Positions 8,817-21,098 of a stretch of DNA of 64,000 nt are shown here, piece by piece; the stretch's first letter is position 1; each line of letters begins with the position of its first letter. The notes under the pieces are model-generated. The model did not search any database and had not been told where the DNA came from. It saw only the letters and a program-made list of their open reading frames with translations. The stretch spans positions 310,001-374,000 of the forward strand of contig NZ_AP022582.1 in the NCBI RefSeq assembly GCF_010731595.1. Reading direction: 5' to 3'. The DNA is from Mycobacterium seoulense. GTDB lineage: Bacteria; Actinomycetota; Actinomycetes; Mycobacteriales; Mycobacteriaceae. The position numbers and the translations under genes are program-made.

Positions 8817-9371
8817 TCAGGCTCCGCGCCTGAGGAGTTCGGTGAAGGCCTGCGCGGCCGCGTCGACGCCGTCCTCGTCGTCGGTGGCTACGAGGTCCAG
8901 CAGCAGGCCGCGGATGACGGCCAGCCCGAGCCGCGCCATGGCCGGATCGACCGGGCCGTCGGCGGGGTTCGCCAAGGCCCCGACCTCCGCGAGCCATCCG
9001 TCGACCGCGCCGGGAACCATACGGGCGAAAGGCTTTTCGCCCTGAACCGCGCGCGCGTAGCACTCGAAGAAGAGGCGTTCGGCTTGGCGCAGCTCGGGTC
9101 GGCGGACGTCGGCCCACATGGCGGCGAAGCCCTCGGCCGGTGTGCGGGGCAGGTCGGCCAGGACGCCCATCTGGCGGCGCTCCACCTCCTCGACGACCGC
9201 CAGCAACAGTTCCTCTCGAGACCCGAAGTGGTGCAACAGCATTCGGTGGCTGGTGCCCACGGCGGCGGCCACGTCGCGCAACGATCGGTCCCCGACGCCG
9301 CCGGCGGCGAACTCGGTGACGAGCGCGGCGAGGAGCTGCCTGCGCCGTTCGGAGTCAGGAGTGCGCGCCAT
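8817..9371 (-). CDS. TetR-family transcriptional regulator
   Basis: A 184-residue TetR protein with the helix-turn-helix at about 8-55 (D-R-S-L-R-D-V-A-A-A-V-G-T-S-H-R-M-L-L-H-H-F-G-S). Its start (ATG 9371) lies inside the upstream SRPBCC gene, with a 17-bp overlap, so the two are one transcript read from about 9810. The 14-bp palindrome just upstream of the SRPBCC start is the likely operator for autoregulation. It ends 6 bp from the convergent TetR gene. Effector unknown. Confidence 0.87.
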   Translation of the reverse strand: MARTPDSERRRQLLAALVTEFAAGGVGDRSLRDVAAAVGTSHRMLLHHFGSREELLLAVVEEVERRQMGVLADLPRTPAEGFAAMWADVRRPELRQAERLFFECYARAVQGEKPFARMVPGAVDGWLAEVGALANPADGPVDPAMARLGLAVIRGLLLDLVATDDEDGVDAAAQAFTELLRRGA

Positions 9372-9801
9372 CGGCGCGGCTGAGCTGCTCAGACCGGGCC
9401 TTGAGTCCTTGAGCCTCGAGTTTGAGGAATCGCTTGGTCTTGTTGAGCATCAGCCGGCCGACCAGGGCGCCGAGCACGCCGCCTTGATCCAGTTGCTGAC
9501 GCACCAGGGTGCGCCCGCCCGGCTGTGCGATGACGTCGTGCCGGGCGCTCACGCGCACTCCGGGGGAGCGTTGCACCCACGTCCACGACGTGCCTGGATC
9601 GATCTCGGTGACCTTCCAGAGCAGCTTCGCCATGCCGGGCTGTTTGATCGCGAACCGCCTGCCCACTGCCAGCGCGGGCCCGTCCCGTCCGGTCAGCGAG
9701 GTCACCGACGCGGTCCACTCGGGCCAGCGCTCCACCTCGCTGAAGACATCCCACACCAGCTGCGGCGACGCATCGATCTCGACGCTGTCTTCGGTAATCA
9801 T
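9355..9801 (-). CDS. SRPBCC (polyketide cyclase/dehydrase-like) protein
   Basis: A 148-residue START/Bet v1-like fold protein. The opening T-E-D-S-V-E-I-D-A-S-P-Q-L-V-W-D-V-F-S-E-V-E-R-W-P-E-W is the standard SRPBCC first strand and helix. These proteins bind hydrophobic ligands; the ligand here is unknown. It is first in a two-gene operon with a TetR gene. The palindrome at 9802-9815 touches its ATG, so the messenger leader must be short or absent. Confidence 0.82.
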   Translation of the reverse strand: MITEDSVEIDASPQLVWDVFSEVERWPEWTASVTSLTGRDGPALAVGRRFAIKQPGMAKLLWKVTEIDPGTSWTWVQRSPGVRVSARHDVIAQPGGRTLVRQQLDQGGVLGALVGRLMLNKTKRFLKLEAQGLKARSEQLSRADGAHS

Positions 9802-9815
9802 GTACCAAATGGTAC
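9802..9815. promoter_or_regulatory. GTACCA-AA-TGGTAC operator at a start codon
   Basis: A 14-bp inverted repeat with perfect 6-bp arms, directly against the ATG of the SRPBCC gene (9801-9799). The adjoining TetR gene in the same operon is its probable binder. Confidence 0.5.
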
Positions 9816-9886
9816 GTGTTGTGCGCCGCGTTGAACAGGGTCGGCTGACGCGGATTGGGCCGGGGGTCGGGGTTCCGACACGGAAA

Positions 9887-9933
9887 ACACAACGTGTTGT
9901 GTTGCCGCGGCTTGTCGTACCCCAGGGGTAGTG
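9887..9933 (+). promoter_or_regulatory. Paired NrdR-type boxes upstream of nrdF2
   Basis: Box 1 (9887-9901) lies in the inverted repeat AACACAAC-GT-GTTGTGTT (9886-9903). Box 2 (9919-9933) contains TACCCC-A-GGGGTA and ends in TAGTG. They start 32 bp apart, exactly as at nrdH. This fits NrdR co-control of the two separated RNR loci. Confidence 0.65.
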
Positions 9934-9971
9934 TTTGAGCTCTAGGCAACCGCAGGCAAAACGGCGTGTGA

Positions 9972-10958
<987 letters not shown>

Positions 10959-10977
10959 AGCCGCAGGTTGATCGAGA

Positions 10978-11025
10978 ATCGGGCCGGCCGCACCGTCGGG
11001 GGGGAGGGACTGGGGCCGGCCCGAT
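10978..11025. terminator. Long hairpin between nrdF2 and the convergent nuclease gene
   Basis: ATCGGGCCGGCC (10978-10989) pairs perfectly with GGCCGGCCCGAT (11014-11025) around a 24-base G-rich loop. It sits between convergent stops at 10958 and 11029 and could serve both strands. Confidence 0.6.
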
Positions 11026-11028
11026 CTT

Positions 11029-11598
11029 CTATTCAGACACCGGCTGGGCCGAATTTCTTCCCACGGGATTCTTGGCGCTTCCCGCGGGCGCGGGCACCCA
11101 ACCCTGGAGGACTTTGCGGCCGATCAGTTGGCAGCCGTGGGTGTGCGCCAATTGCTTTGCGGCCCTGGTGAATTCCCGATTGCTCACGACGATGCTCCTG
11201 GTGCACCCGTGGTGGCGGGCGCCGGATACCACCTGCTGGACGGCGGCCACGCCGACGGATTTGCCGTAGCGCTTGCACTGGACCGCCACCGAGTGGCCGT
11301 CCTTTTCGGCGATCAGGTCGACGCCGTAGTCCCCGACCGGTGGGGTGAACGTGACGCGCCAACCGGCCCGGCGCAGCCGGGCGGCGACATAGCGTTCGAA
11401 CTCGACCCCGTCCATGGCGTCGACGGCGCCCAACATGGCGCGTCCCGCGCGGGGCCAACGACCACGGGTTGCCCAGCCGGCCAGCACCTCGACCAGCAGC
11501 ATCAGGTAGAACGCGGCAAACCCCATCCCGAGGCTGTGCCCGAAAACGCCGACGAGCAGCCCGCAGGCCAGTGGGATGACGACGAGCGCCTTGAGCAC
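11029..11598 (-). CDS. Membrane-anchored Mrr-like restriction endonuclease-fold protein
   Basis: A 189-residue protein from GTG 11598 (weak GAGG upstream). Residues 3-40 form one or two hydrophobic membrane segments (L-V-V-I-P-L-A-C-G-L-L-V, F-Y-L-M-L-L-V-E-V-L). From about 64 a restriction endonuclease (Mrr_cat) domain follows with an intact PD-(D/E)xK core: G-V-D-L with Asp94, then V-Q-C-K-R-Y with Gln107 and Lys109. Soluble Mrr enzymes cut methylated DNA, whereas membrane-anchored versions are of unknown role. It is convergent with nrdF2. Confidence 0.8.
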   Translation of the reverse strand: MLKALVVIPLACGLLVGVFGHSLGMGFAAFYLMLLVEVLAGWATRGRWPRAGRAMLGAVDAMDGVEFERYVAARLRRAGWRVTFTPPVGDYGVDLIAEKDGHSVAVQCKRYGKSVGVAAVQQVVSGARHHGCTRSIVVSNREFTRAAKQLAHTHGCQLIGRKVLQGWVPAPAGSAKNPVGRNSAQPVSE

Positions 11599-11753
11599 GC
11601 CTCGATGGTAGGGATCGGCGATGACAAATCGGGACTCTGACGGCAAACACCGCGCCCGGCCCGCACATGTTCGGGCAATGAACGGCGTATGAATTGTGGA
11701 GATCCGGCGACGGCTCGCTAGCGCGGCAGATGCCACTGCCCGAAACTGTTCTG

Positions 11754-12191
11754 GTGACGAAAACCGCATCCTCCGAAAAGGATCACCGCCACCATTTCTG
11801 CCGTTCAGTGATTCAGTGGCTGCAGGTTGGCTACCCGGACGGCGTTCCCGGCCCCGACCGCGTGCCGCTCATGGCCTTGCTGCGCAGCACACCGCTGACC
11901 GAAGACCAGATCCGCGACGTGGTGCGCCACATCACCGCCAAGGAGGGGTCTCCGGAGACGGTGGGTCACCCGATCGATCGCGACGAGATCGCCGAATTCA
12001 TCTCCGACATGACGCAGTTCGACGCCGGCAAGGAGAACATCATCCGGGTGGCCGCCACGTTGGCCGCGGCCGGGTGGCCGTTGGCCGGCATCGACGTCAG
12101 CGAGGTTGTCCCCGACGACGAGCACGCGGAGGCCGCCGAAGTCATCGCCCGTGACCGCGCGCCAGAAGCGCCGTCAGAGGTCGCCTCATAG
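11754..12191 (+). CDS. DUF3349 protein
   Basis: A small acidic protein, about 145 residues from GTG 11754; ATG 11730 and 11694 are also possible, and no ribosome site is convincing. [11 protein letters not shown] followed by [16 protein letters not shown] is the DUF3349 signature, a small helical domain known mainly from mycobacteria (Rv3046c, Rv0543c). Function is unknown. The 3' end overlaps the convergent adhC gene by 6 bp, which matches the M. tuberculosis order. Confidence 0.82.
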   Translation: MTKTASSEKDHRHHFCRSVIQWLQVGYPDGVPGPDRVPLMALLRSTPLTEDQIRDVVRHITAKEGSPETVGHPIDRDEIAEFISDMTQFDAGKENIIRVAATLAAAGWPLAGIDVSEVVPDDEHAEAAEVIARDRAPEAPSEVAS

Positions 12192-13226
12192 CTTCGAGAT
12201 GTCGATGACGAAGCGGTAGCGGACGTCACTCGCCAGCACGCGCTCGTAGGCCTCGTTGATGTAATCCGGCTCGATCAGCTCGATTTCGGGCGTCACGTCG
12301 TGCTCGGCGCAGAAGTCCAGCATCTCCTGGGTTTCGGCGATGCCGCCGATGTTCGACCCGGAGAGGCTGCGCCGCGCCAGCGCGAGCGGGAACGCCCCCA
12401 CCTCCATGGGGTGTTCGGGGATGCCCAGTTCGACGAGGGTGCCGTCGACATCGAGCAGGCTGAGGTAGTCGTTGAGGTTCAGGTTCGCGGACACGGTGTT
12501 GAGTATCAGGTCGAAGCTGTTGCGCAACTTCTTGAAGGTGGCGGGGTCGGCCGTCGCGTAGTAGTTACTGGCCCCCAGCCGCAGGCCGTCCTCCATCTTC
12601 TTCAGCGACTGCGAGAGCACGGTCACCTCGGCGCCCATCGCGGCGCCCAGCTTGACGCCCATGTGCCCCAGGCCGCCCAGCCCGATGATCGCCAGGCGGG
12701 TGCCCTGGCCGGCCTTCCAGTGCCGCAGCGGCGAGAACAGCGTGATGCCCGCGCACAGCAGCGGCGCCGCCTTGTCCAGCGGCAGGGAGTCGGGGATGCG
12801 CAAGACGAAGTTCTCGTCGACGACGATCGCCTGGCTGTAGCCGCCCTGCGTCGGCGTACCGTCCTTGTCGGTGGAGTTGTAGGTGAAGGTCGCGCCCTTC
12901 TTGCAGTAATTCTCGAGGCCGGCCGTGCAGGAGCTGCACTGGCCGCAGGAGTTCACCATGCAGCCCACCCCGACGTGGTCGCCCCGCTTGTACTTGGTGA
13001 CTTCGGAGCCCACCTCGCGCACCACACCGGCGATCTCATGGCCCACGACGACGGGGTAATTGGGCACCCCCCATTCGCCCTTGGCCGTGTGGATGTCGGA
13101 GTGGCAGATGCCGGCGAACTTGATGTCGATCGCCACGTCGTGCGGGCCGGGTTCACGGCGCTCGATGGTGGTCTTGGTCAACGGTTCGGTTGCCGACGTG
13201 GCGGCATACGCCGAAACAGTGCTCAT
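12186..13226 (-). CDS. adhC: Zinc-dependent NADP alcohol dehydrogenase AdhC
   Basis: A 346-residue medium-chain dehydrogenase of the cinnamyl-alcohol/aldehyde reductase group. Catalytic zinc ligands are Cys in G-I-C-H-S-D (about 40), H-E in G-H-E-I-A-G (about 62) and a later Cys. Structural zinc cysteines lie in C-G-Q-C-S-S-C (about 93-99) and N-Y-C. The cofactor loop is G-L-G-G-L-G-H (about 176-182). ATG 13226 has GAGGG upstream and gives the same length as Rv3045. It probably reduces aldehydes with NADPH. Confidence 0.95.
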   Translation of the reverse strand: MSTVSAYAATSATEPLTKTTIERREPGPHDVAIDIKFAGICHSDIHTAKGEWGVPNYPVVVGHEIAGVVREVGSEVTKYKRGDHVGVGCMVNSCGQCSSCTAGLENYCKKGATFTYNSTDKDGTPTQGGYSQAIVVDENFVLRIPDSLPLDKAAPLLCAGITLFSPLRHWKAGQGTRLAIIGLGGLGHMGVKLGAAMGAEVTVLSQSLKKMEDGLRLGASNYYATADPATFKKLRNSFDLILNTVSANLNLNDYLSLLDVDGTLVELGIPEHPMEVGAFPLALARRSLSGSNIGGIAETQEMLDFCAEHDVTPEIELIEPDYINEAYERVLASDVRYRFVIDISKL

Positions 13227-13342
13227 GAATATCCCTCTTCGATATGGTTGCGTCAGCAAAAGTTTAGCTAAGGTAATGTTCCCCGGCCAACGGTGGCCAC
13301 CCGCTATCACCTTAGGACGGGGGGTGCCCGCCCGCCCGGCCG

Positions 13343-14449
13343 CTAATTGATCGGGGCGTTGACCAGGCGCAGGTCGTCGACGATGCCGCGGGCCGCGATC
13401 AGGCCCTCGCCGGTCTGCCACAGCTCGTCGTTGACGACGTACACGCGGTTGTCGTGGTTCGCCGACAGCTTGCGCCACGGGTTGCTGTCCAGCACGGTGG
13501 CGGCGCGCTGGGCGGCCGCCGGTGACGCGCACGACACGTAGACGACGTCGGCGTCGGCGGCGGAGAGGTCGGGGTTCTTGGCCAGGTCGTCGTCGGTGGC
13601 GCCGATCTCGATGTACGGCTTGTCGGTGAACCGCTGGGACGCCGGCCGGTCCACGCCGACGGCGCCGAGCACGCTGGCCGGGAAGTTGTTGGTGCCGTAA
13701 ACCCGGATCGTGTTGGTGGTCAGCTGCACGATGGACGCCTGGAAATGGGAGGCGTCATGGCGGGCGCCGATGTCGCCGGCCCGCTGGGAAAAGCCGTTGA
13801 GCAGCGCGTCCGCCGCGGCGGTGCGCGCCGTCGCGGCCCCCACGCCGCGCAGGTTGTCCTCCCAGGCCGCGCCCGGCGCCGCGGTGAACACCGTCGGGGC
13901 GATCGCGGCCAGCTGCGGATACAACTTGGGCGTCAAGCCCTGCGATCCCAGGATGAGGTCGGGGTGGGTGGCCGCGATCCCGGCGAGGTCCGGGTTGCTG
14001 CGGGTCCCGACGCCGGGCACGCCGTGCACCGCGCTGCCCAGGTAGGCGGGCTGGCTCGACGACCCGTCCGGCAGCGCGGCGGCGACCACCCGCGATTGCA
14101 GTCCGAGCGCGCACAGGGTGTCGAGCTGGTCGCCGGAAAGCACCACGATGCGCTGCGGCTCGGTGGGCACCTGCACCACGTCCGGGCTGACACCGGCCGC
14201 GTTGTGGGCCTGCCGCGTCGTGGGCCCCGGATCGGCCGCCGCGGCGTCCCGCGCGCACGACTCGTCCGGGCGGCGGTCGTTGCCGAGGACGCCCGCGCCC
14301 GCGATCTGTGTGGTGGGGGTCACCAGGGCGGGGGTCGGCGCCTTGGAGCCGGGGTTGCCGGATCCGCAGCCGCTGCACGTGACGGCGATAGCCGCCGCCA
14401 GCGCGGCCGCCGCTTGCGGCGACGCGGGTCGGATCACGCCGAAAAGCAC
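13343..14449 (-). CDS. fecB: FecB-like siderophore-binding lipoprotein
   Basis: A 368-residue periplasmic binding protein (BtuF/FecB fold) attached to the membrane through a lipid-modified cysteine. The signal peptide ends at C-S-G-C (about 28). A linker rich in Thr and Pro follows. The binding-protein body starts at [11 protein letters not shown] (about 101) and includes P-D-L-I-L-G-S-Q-G. The M. tuberculosis homologue Rv3044 binds ferric siderophores. No IdeR box was seen upstream. It is divergent from ctaD across 176 bp. Confidence 0.92.
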   Translation of the reverse strand: MLFGVIRPASPQAAAALAAAIAVTCSGCGSGNPGSKAPTPALVTPTTQIAGAGVLGNDRRPDESCARDAAAADPGPTTRQAHNAAGVSPDVVQVPTEPQRIVVLSGDQLDTLCALGLQSRVVAAALPDGSSSQPAYLGSAVHGVPGVGTRSNPDLAGIAATHPDLILGSQGLTPKLYPQLAAIAPTVFTAAPGAAWEDNLRGVGAATARTAAADALLNGFSQRAGDIGARHDASHFQASIVQLTTNTIRVYGTNNFPASVLGAVGVDRPASQRFTDKPYIEIGATDDDLAKNPDLSAADADVVYVSCASPAAAQRAATVLDSNPWRKLSANHDNRVYVVNDELWQTGEGLIAARGIVDDLRLVNAPIN

Positions 14450-14625
14450 GCGTCAGACGCTAACACCCGCCGGCTCTGCGCCCGGCGCGCCGGAACGACG
14501 CGCCGCAGCGCCGAGCCAATTACGACAGTTTGTAGGACCAGCCCTGACGTAGCGGTGATCGACGGTTAAGATTCGTGTCAGCTCTGTTTTGGGCCCCTGT
14601 CCTATCCGGATGTTTGGAGAAGCTG

Positions 14626-16371
14626 TTGACAGCCGAAGCGCCCCCCTTGGGAGAACTCGAGGCCGTTCGTCCGTACCCGGACCGGACCGGCCCCAAAGGG
14701 AACCTCGTTTACAAACTGATCACGACCACCGATCACAAGATGATCGGCATCATGTACACGGTCACCTGCTTCGGCTTCTTCTTCATCGGCGGACTGATGG
14801 CGCTGTTGATGCGCACCGAGCTCGCGGCGCCGGGGCTGCAGTTCCTGTCGAACGAGCAGTACAACCAGCTGTTCACCATGCACGGCACGATCATGCTGCT
14901 GCTGTACGCGACGCCGGTCGTGTTCGGGTTCGCCAACCTGGTGCTGCCGCTGCAGATCGGCGCCCCTGACGTGGCGTTCCCGCGGCTGAACGCCTTCTCG
15001 TTCTGGCTCTTCCTCTTCGGCGGTCTGACGGCGGCGGCCGGGTTCATCGTCCCGGGCGGGGCCGCGGACTTCGGCTGGACGGCCTACACCCCGCTGTCCG
15101 ACGCCGTCCACTCGCCCGGCGCCGGCGGCGACCTGTGGATCACCGGCCTGATCGTCGCGGGTCTGGGCACCATCCTGGGTGCGGTCAACATGATCACCAC
15201 CGTGGTGTGCATGCGCGCGCCCGGCATGACGATGTTCCGGATGCCGATCTTCACCTGGAACATCCTGGTGACGTCGATCCTGATCCTGATCGCGTTCCCG
15301 ATCCTGACCGCCGCGCTGTTCGGGCTGGCCGCGGATCGGCATTTGGGGGCCCACGTCTACGACGCGGCCAACGGCGGGGTCCTGCTGTGGCAGCACCTGT
15401 TCTGGTTCTTCGGCCATCCCGAGGTGTACATCATCGCGCTGCCGTTCTTCGGGATCGTCAGCGAGATCATCCCGGTGTTCTCCCGCAAGCCGATCTTCGG
15501 TTACACCACCCTGGTTTACGCGACGCTGTCGATCGCCGCGTTGTCGGTCGCGGTGTGGGCGCACCACATGTTCGCCACCGGAGCCGTTCTGCTGCCGTTC
15601 TTTTCGTTCATGACGTACTTGATCGCGGTGCCGACGGGGATCAAGTTCTTCAACTGGATCGGCACGATGTGGAAGGGACAGATCACCTTCGAGACCCCGA
15701 TGCTGTTCTCGGTGGGCTTCCTGGTGACCTTCCTGCTGGGCGGTCTGACCGGGGTGATGCTGGCCAGCCCGCCGCTGGACTTCCACGTGACCGACACCTA
15801 CTTCGTGGTCGCACACTTCCACTACGTCCTCTTCGGCACCATCGTGTTCGCCACCTATGCGGGCGTCTACTTCTGGTTCCCGAAGATGACCGGCCGGCTG
15901 CTCGACGAGCGGCTGGGCAAGCTGCACTTCTGGTTGACCTTCGTCGGCTTCCACACGACGTTCCTGGTGCAGCACTGGCTGGGTGACATGGGGATGCCGC
16001 GCCGCTACGCCGACTACCTGGCCAGCGACGGCTTCCAGGGGCTCAACGTCGTGTCCACGATCGGAGCCTTCATCCTGGGCGTGTCGATGTTCCCCTTCGT
16101 CTGGAACGTCTTCAAGAGCTGGCGCTACGGCGAGGTCGTTACCGTCGATGACCCGTGGGGCTACGGCAACTCGCTGGAGTGGGCGACCAGCTGCCCGCCG
16201 CCGCGGCACAACTTCACCGAGCTGCCCCGGATCCGTTCGGAGCGCCCGGCTTTCGAGCTGCACTACCCGCACATGGTGGAGCGGCTGCGCGCCGAGGCGC
16301 ACGTGGGCCGGGCTCACGGGCCGGCGGACAAGGACGTCACCAGGCTGGACGACGTCAACGTGCGCAGCTGA
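14626..16371 (+). CDS. ctaD: Cytochrome c oxidase subunit I
   Basis: A 581-residue heme-copper oxidase subunit I of the aa3-type terminal oxidase, with 12 predicted membrane segments. The heme a ligand is in F-T-M-H-G-T (about 87). The CuB/Tyr crosslink motif G-H-P-E-V-Y is near 263, the H-H CuB ligands near 313, and H-F-H-Y-V (heme ligands) near 399. The start is TTG 14626, supported by GGAGAAG at 14616-14622 and by the protein beginning L/M-T-A-E-A-P-P as in M. tuberculosis CtaD. Earlier in-frame codons lack a ribosome site. serB2 follows at 24 bp. Confidence 0.96.
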   Translation: MTAEAPPLGELEAVRPYPDRTGPKGNLVYKLITTTDHKMIGIMYTVTCFGFFFIGGLMALLMRTELAAPGLQFLSNEQYNQLFTMHGTIMLLLYATPVVFGFANLVLPLQIGAPDVAFPRLNAFSFWLFLFGGLTAAAGFIVPGGAADFGWTAYTPLSDAVHSPGAGGDLWITGLIVAGLGTILGAVNMITTVVCMRAPGMTMFRMPIFTWNILVTSILILIAFPILTAALFGLAADRHLGAHVYDAANGGVLLWQHLFWFFGHPEVYIIALPFFGIVSEIIPVFSRKPIFGYTTLVYATLSIAALSVAVWAHHMFATGAVLLPFFSFMTYLIAVPTGIKFFNWIGTMWKGQITFETPMLFSVGFLVTFLLGGLTGVMLASPPLDFHVTDTYFVVAHFHYVLFGTIVFATYAGVYFWFPKMTGRLLDERLGKLHFWLTFVGFHTTFLVQHWLGDMGMPRRYADYLASDGFQGLNVVSTIGAFILGVSMFPFVWNVFKSWRYGEVVTVDDPWGYGNSLEWATSCPPPRHNFTELPRIRSERPAFELHYPHMVERLRAEAHVGRAHGPADKDVTRLDDVNVRS

Positions 16372-17634
<1,263 letters not shown>

Positions 17635-17691
17635 CCAACCGAGCCCACACCCGGCAGGTATCCGGCCTTCCGGGTACGGCACGATGGTCGG

Positions 17692-18534
17692 GTGCCCGAA
17701 ATCGGTACGGAGGCAGCCGACCCCGATCTGCTGATCGACTTTCGCGACGTCTCGCTGCTGCGGGACGGACATGTCCTGGTCGGTCCGTTGGACTGGGCGG
17801 TCGAACTCGACGAGCGGTGGGTCATCGTCGGCCCGAACGGGGCCGGCAAGACGTCGCTGCTGCGCATCGCCGCGGCGGCCGAGCACCCTTCGACGGGGGT
17901 GGCCTTTGTGCTCGGCGAGCGGCTGGGCCGGGTGGACGTGTCGGAGTTGCGCTCCCGGATCGGGCTCAGCTCGTCGGCCCTGGCGCAGCGGGTGCCCACC
18001 GACGAAGTGGTGCGCGACCTGGTCGTCTCGGCCGGCTACGCGGTGCTGGGCCGGTGGCGGGAGAGCTACGAGGAGATCGACTACCGCCGCGCCGTCGACA
18101 TGCTGGAGAGCCTCGGAGCCGAGCACCTCGCGGACCGTCGCTACGGAACCCTGTCCGAAGGCGAGCGCAAGCGCGTGCTGATCGCCCGCGCGCTGATGAC
18201 CGATCCGGAGCTGCTGCTGCTCGACGAGCCCGCCGCAGGCCTGGACCTGGGCGGGCGCGAGGAGCTGGTGGCGCGACTGGCCGACCTCGCTGCCGACCCG
18301 GACGCCCCCGCGCTGGTGCTGGTCACCCACCACGTCGAGGAGATTCCGCCCGGCTTCAGCCACTGCATGCTGCTGTCGGAGGGGCGGGTGGTCGCCGCGG
18401 GGTTGCTGACCGACGTGCTGACCGCCGAGAACCTGTCGGCCGCGTTCGGGCAGGCGATCGCCCTCGACGTCGTCGACGGGCGCTATTTCGCCCGCCGCGT
18501 CCGTAACCGAGCAGCCCACCGGAGGCAGCTATGA
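17692..18534 (+). CDS. ABC transporter ATP-binding protein
   Basis: A 280-residue single ATPase domain. Walker A is G-P-N-G-A-G-K-T-S (about 46-54), the signature is L-S-E-G-E-R-K-R-V (about 154-162), and Walker B is [12 protein letters not shown] (about 174-185), with the switch His in V-T-H-H. No permease gene is adjacent, so the substrate cannot be inferred; it may be a soluble ABC-type regulator. It overlaps the NUDIX gene by 4 bp (ATGA) and matches Rv3041c in order. Confidence 0.9.
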   Translation: MPEIGTEAADPDLLIDFRDVSLLRDGHVLVGPLDWAVELDERWVIVGPNGAGKTSLLRIAAAAEHPSTGVAFVLGERLGRVDVSELRSRIGLSSSALAQRVPTDEVVRDLVVSAGYAVLGRWRESYEEIDYRRAVDMLESLGAEHLADRRYGTLSEGERKRVLIARALMTDPELLLLDEPAAGLDLGGREELVARLADLAADPDAPALVLVTHHVEEIPPGFSHCMLLSEGRVVAAGLLTDVLTAENLSAAFGQAIALDVVDGRYFARRVRNRAAHRRQL

Positions 18535-19352
18535 CGTCAGCCACCGAACCGCCCCCGCTGGTCCCGCGCCCGGCGGCGACCGTGATGCTGGTCCGCGACG
18601 ACCCCGGCGGCATCGCCGTCTTCCTCATGCGCCGGCACGCCAAGATGGAGTTCGCCGCGGGCACCATGGTGTTTCCCGGCGGCGGCGTCGACGACCGCGA
18701 CCGCAACGCCGACATCGCGTGGGCCGGCCCGCCGCCACAGTGGTGGGCACAACGGTTCGGCATCGAACCCGACCTCGCCGAGGCGCTGGTGTGCGCGGCG
18801 GCCCGCGAGACGTTCGAGGAATCGGGGGTGCTGTTCGCGGGGCCGGCCGGCGATCCGGACGGTATTGTCGGCGACGCCTCGGTATACGCCGACGCCCGCC
18901 GCGCCCTCGCCGACGGGACGGTGTCGTTCGCCGATTTCCTGCGTCGCGAGAACCTGGAGCTGCGTTCCGACCTGCTCCGGCCCTGGGCCAACTGGGTCAC
19001 CCCCGAAGCCGAGCGCACCCGCCGCTACGACACCTACTTCTTTGTGGGGGCGCTGCCGGCCGGGCAGCGGGCCGACGGCGAGAACACCGAATCCGACCAC
19101 GCCGGCTGGACGACGCCCCAGGCCGCCATCGACGACTTCTCCGCCGGCCGCTGTTTCCTGCTGCCGCCGACGTGGACCCAGCTGGATTCGCTGGCCGGGC
19201 GGACCGTCGCGGACGTGCTGGCCGTCGAGCGCCAGATCGTGCCCGTGCAGCCGCACCTGGAGATCCAGGGCGACAACTGGGTGTTCGAGTTCTTCGACTC
19301 GGACCGCTACCACCAGGCGCGCGAAGCCGGCGGGATGGGGTGGCGGCATTGA
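18531..19352 (+). CDS. NUDIX hydrolase-family protein
   Basis: A 273-residue protein starting [12 protein letters not shown] (about 12-23), typical of the NUDT19/CoA-pyrophosphatase-like group. The Nudix box is around 83-105 ([13 protein letters not shown]). It retains R-E-x-x-E-E-x-G, so catalysis is plausible. NUDIX enzymes hydrolyse nucleoside diphosphates linked to another group. Coupled by 4-bp overlaps with the ABC gene before it and echA17 after it. M. tuberculosis Rv3040c is the positional match. Confidence 0.9.
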   Translation: MTSATEPPPLVPRPAATVMLVRDDPGGIAVFLMRRHAKMEFAAGTMVFPGGGVDDRDRNADIAWAGPPPQWWAQRFGIEPDLAEALVCAAARETFEESGVLFAGPAGDPDGIVGDASVYADARRALADGTVSFADFLRRENLELRSDLLRPWANWVTPEAERTRRYDTYFFVGALPAGQRADGENTESDHAGWTTPQAAIDDFSAGRCFLLPPTWTQLDSLAGRTVADVLAVERQIVPVQPHLEIQGDNWVFEFFDSDRYHQAREAGGMGWRH

Positions 19353-20113
19353 GCGAGTTCGTCAGCACGGTGGTCAGCGACGGGTCGCGCGACGCGGGCC
19401 TGGCCATGCTGCTGCTGACGCGGCCGCCGACGAACGCGATGACCCGTCAGGTGTACCGGGAGATCGTCGCCGCGGCCGCCGAGCTGGGGCGCCGCGACGA
19501 CGTGGCCGTAGTCATCCTGTTCGGTGGCCACGAGATCTTCTCGGCCGGCGACGACATGGCCGAGCTGCGGACGCTGACCGCGCCGGAGGCCGAGACGACG
19601 GCCCGGGCGCGGCAACAGGCCATCGACGCCGTGGCGGGCATCCCCAAGCCGACCGTGGCCGCGATCACCGGCTATGCGCTGGGCGCCGGGCTGACGCTGG
19701 CCCTGGCCGCCGATTGGCGCGTCAGCGGCGACAACGTGAAGTTCGGCGCGACCGAGATTCTGGCGGGTCTGGTCCCCGGCGGCGACGGGATGGCCCGCCT
19801 GACCCGCGCGGCCGGGGCGAGCCGGACCAAGGAACTGGTGTTCAGCGGCCGGTTCTTCGACGCCGAGGAGGCGCTGACGCTGGGCCTGATCGACGAGATG
19901 GTGGCCCCCGACGACGTGTACGACGCCGCCGCGGGGTGGGCACGCCGCTTCCTGGACGGCCCGCGGCACGCGCTGGCCGCCGCCAAGGCCGGCATCAACG
20001 ACGTGTTCGAGCTGGGCCCGGCCGAGCGGGCCGAGGCCGAGCGGCGCCGCTACGTCGACGTGTTCGCCGCTGGTCAGACCGGCGACGAGGACTCGCAATC
20101 CGGCGCCCGTTAG
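19349..20113 (+). CDS. echA17: Enoyl-CoA hydratase/isomerase EchA17
   Basis: A 254-residue crotonase-fold enzyme that hydrates 2-enoyl-CoA in fatty acid breakdown. The oxyanion-hole segments are [10 protein letters not shown] (about 56-65) and [11 protein letters not shown] (about 99-109). The region G-L-V-P-G-G-D-G (about 129-136) covers one catalytic Glu position and has G-D there, so hydratase activity should not be assumed. The start TTG 19349 overlaps the NUDIX stop (TTGA). Order and length match Rv3039c. Confidence 0.92.
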   Translation: MSEFVSTVVSDGSRDAGLAMLLLTRPPTNAMTRQVYREIVAAAAELGRRDDVAVVILFGGHEIFSAGDDMAELRTLTAPEAETTARARQQAIDAVAGIPKPTVAAITGYALGAGLTLALAADWRVSGDNVKFGATEILAGLVPGGDGMARLTRAAGASRTKELVFSGRFFDAEEALTLGLIDEMVAPDDVYDAAAGWARRFLDGPRHALAAAKAGINDVFELGPAERAEAERRRYVDVFAAGQTGDEDSQSGAR

Positions 20114-20123
20114 GCTGCCCTGC

Positions 20124-21098
20124 ATGACGACGAGTTCGACCGACGCCGTTCCCAACCCCCACGCCACTGCCGAGCAGGTGGAAGCGGCCCGGCATGACAG
20201 CAAGCTGGCCCAGGTGCTCTACCACGACTGGGAAGCCGAATCCTACGACGAGAAGTGGTCGATCTCTTACGACCAGCGCTGCGTGGACTACGCCCGGGAC
20301 TGCTTCGACGCCATCGTGCCCGACGAGGTGCTGCGCGAGCTGCCCTACGATCGGGCCCTCGAATTGGGTTGCGGCACAGGGTTCTTCCTGCTCAACCTGA
20401 TCCAGTCCGGGGTGGCCCGACGCGGGTCGGTCACCGACCTGTCACCGGGGATGGTCAAGGTCGCCACCCGCAACGGGCAGTCGCTGGGGCTGGACATCGA
20501 TGGCCGGGTCGCCGACGCCGAGGGAATCCCGTACGAGGACAACACCTTCGACCTGGTGGTCGGGCACGCGGTGCTCCACCACATCCCCGACGTCGAGCTG
20601 GCGCTGCGAGAGGTCGTCCGGGTGCTGCGCCCCGGCGGCCGGTTCGTGTTCGCCGGCGAGCCGACCACCGTCGGCGACACCTACGCCCGCACGTTGTCCA
20701 CCTGGACCTGGCGCCTGGCGACCAACGTCACCAAGTTGCCCGGCCTGGACGGCTGGCGGCGGCCGCAGGCCGAACTCGACGAATCCTCGCGCGCCGCCGC
20801 GTTGGAGGCCGTCGTCGACCTGCACACCTTCACGCCCGCCGACCTGGAACGGTTGGCCGGCAACGCTGGCGCGACCGAAGTGCAAACGGCCACAGTGGAA
20901 TTCACCGCCGCGATGCTGGGCTGGCCGCTGCGCACGTTCGAATGCGCCGTGCCGCCCGGCCGCTTGGGTTGGGGCTGGGCGAAGTTCGCGTTCAACAGCT
21001 GGAAGACGCTGAGTTGGCTCGACGCCAACATCTTGCGCCACGTGGCGCCGAAGGGCTGGTTCTACAACGTGATGATCACCGGGGTCAAGCCCTCCTGA
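20124..21098 (+). CDS. SAM-dependent methyltransferase
   Basis: A 324-residue class I methyltransferase. SAM motif I is A-L-E-L-G-C-G-T-G-F (about 77-86), with motif II L-V-V-G-H-A-V-L-H-H (about 145) and G-G-R-F-V-F (post II). Substrate unknown. A TAGGCT -10 element at 20111-20116 places the expected transcription start at 20123, next to ATG 20124, so this gene can also be transcribed as a leaderless messenger. The stop shares bases with the next gene (CTGA). Corresponds to Rv3038c. Confidence 0.9.
   Translation: MTTSSTDAVPNPHATAEQVEAARHDSKLAQVLYHDWEAESYDEKWSISYDQRCVDYARDCFDAIVPDEVLRELPYDRALELGCGTGFFLLNLIQSGVARRGSVTDLSPGMVKVATRNGQSLGLDIDGRVADAEGIPYEDNTFDLVVGHAVLHHIPDVELALREVVRVLRPGGRFVFAGEPTTVGDTYARTLSTWTWRLATNVTKLPGLDGWRRPQAELDESSRAAALEAVVDLHTFTPADLERLAGNAGATEVQTATVEFTAAMLGWPLRTFECAVPPGRLGWGWAKFAFNSWKTLSWLDANILRHVAPKGWFYNVMITGVKPS

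Noticed and set aside
13255..13285. Possible iron box (TTAGCTAAGGTAA-like) near fecB
   Set aside because: It matches the IdeR consensus poorly and lies upstream of adhC, at the 3' end of fecB, so it could not serve the fecB promoter.
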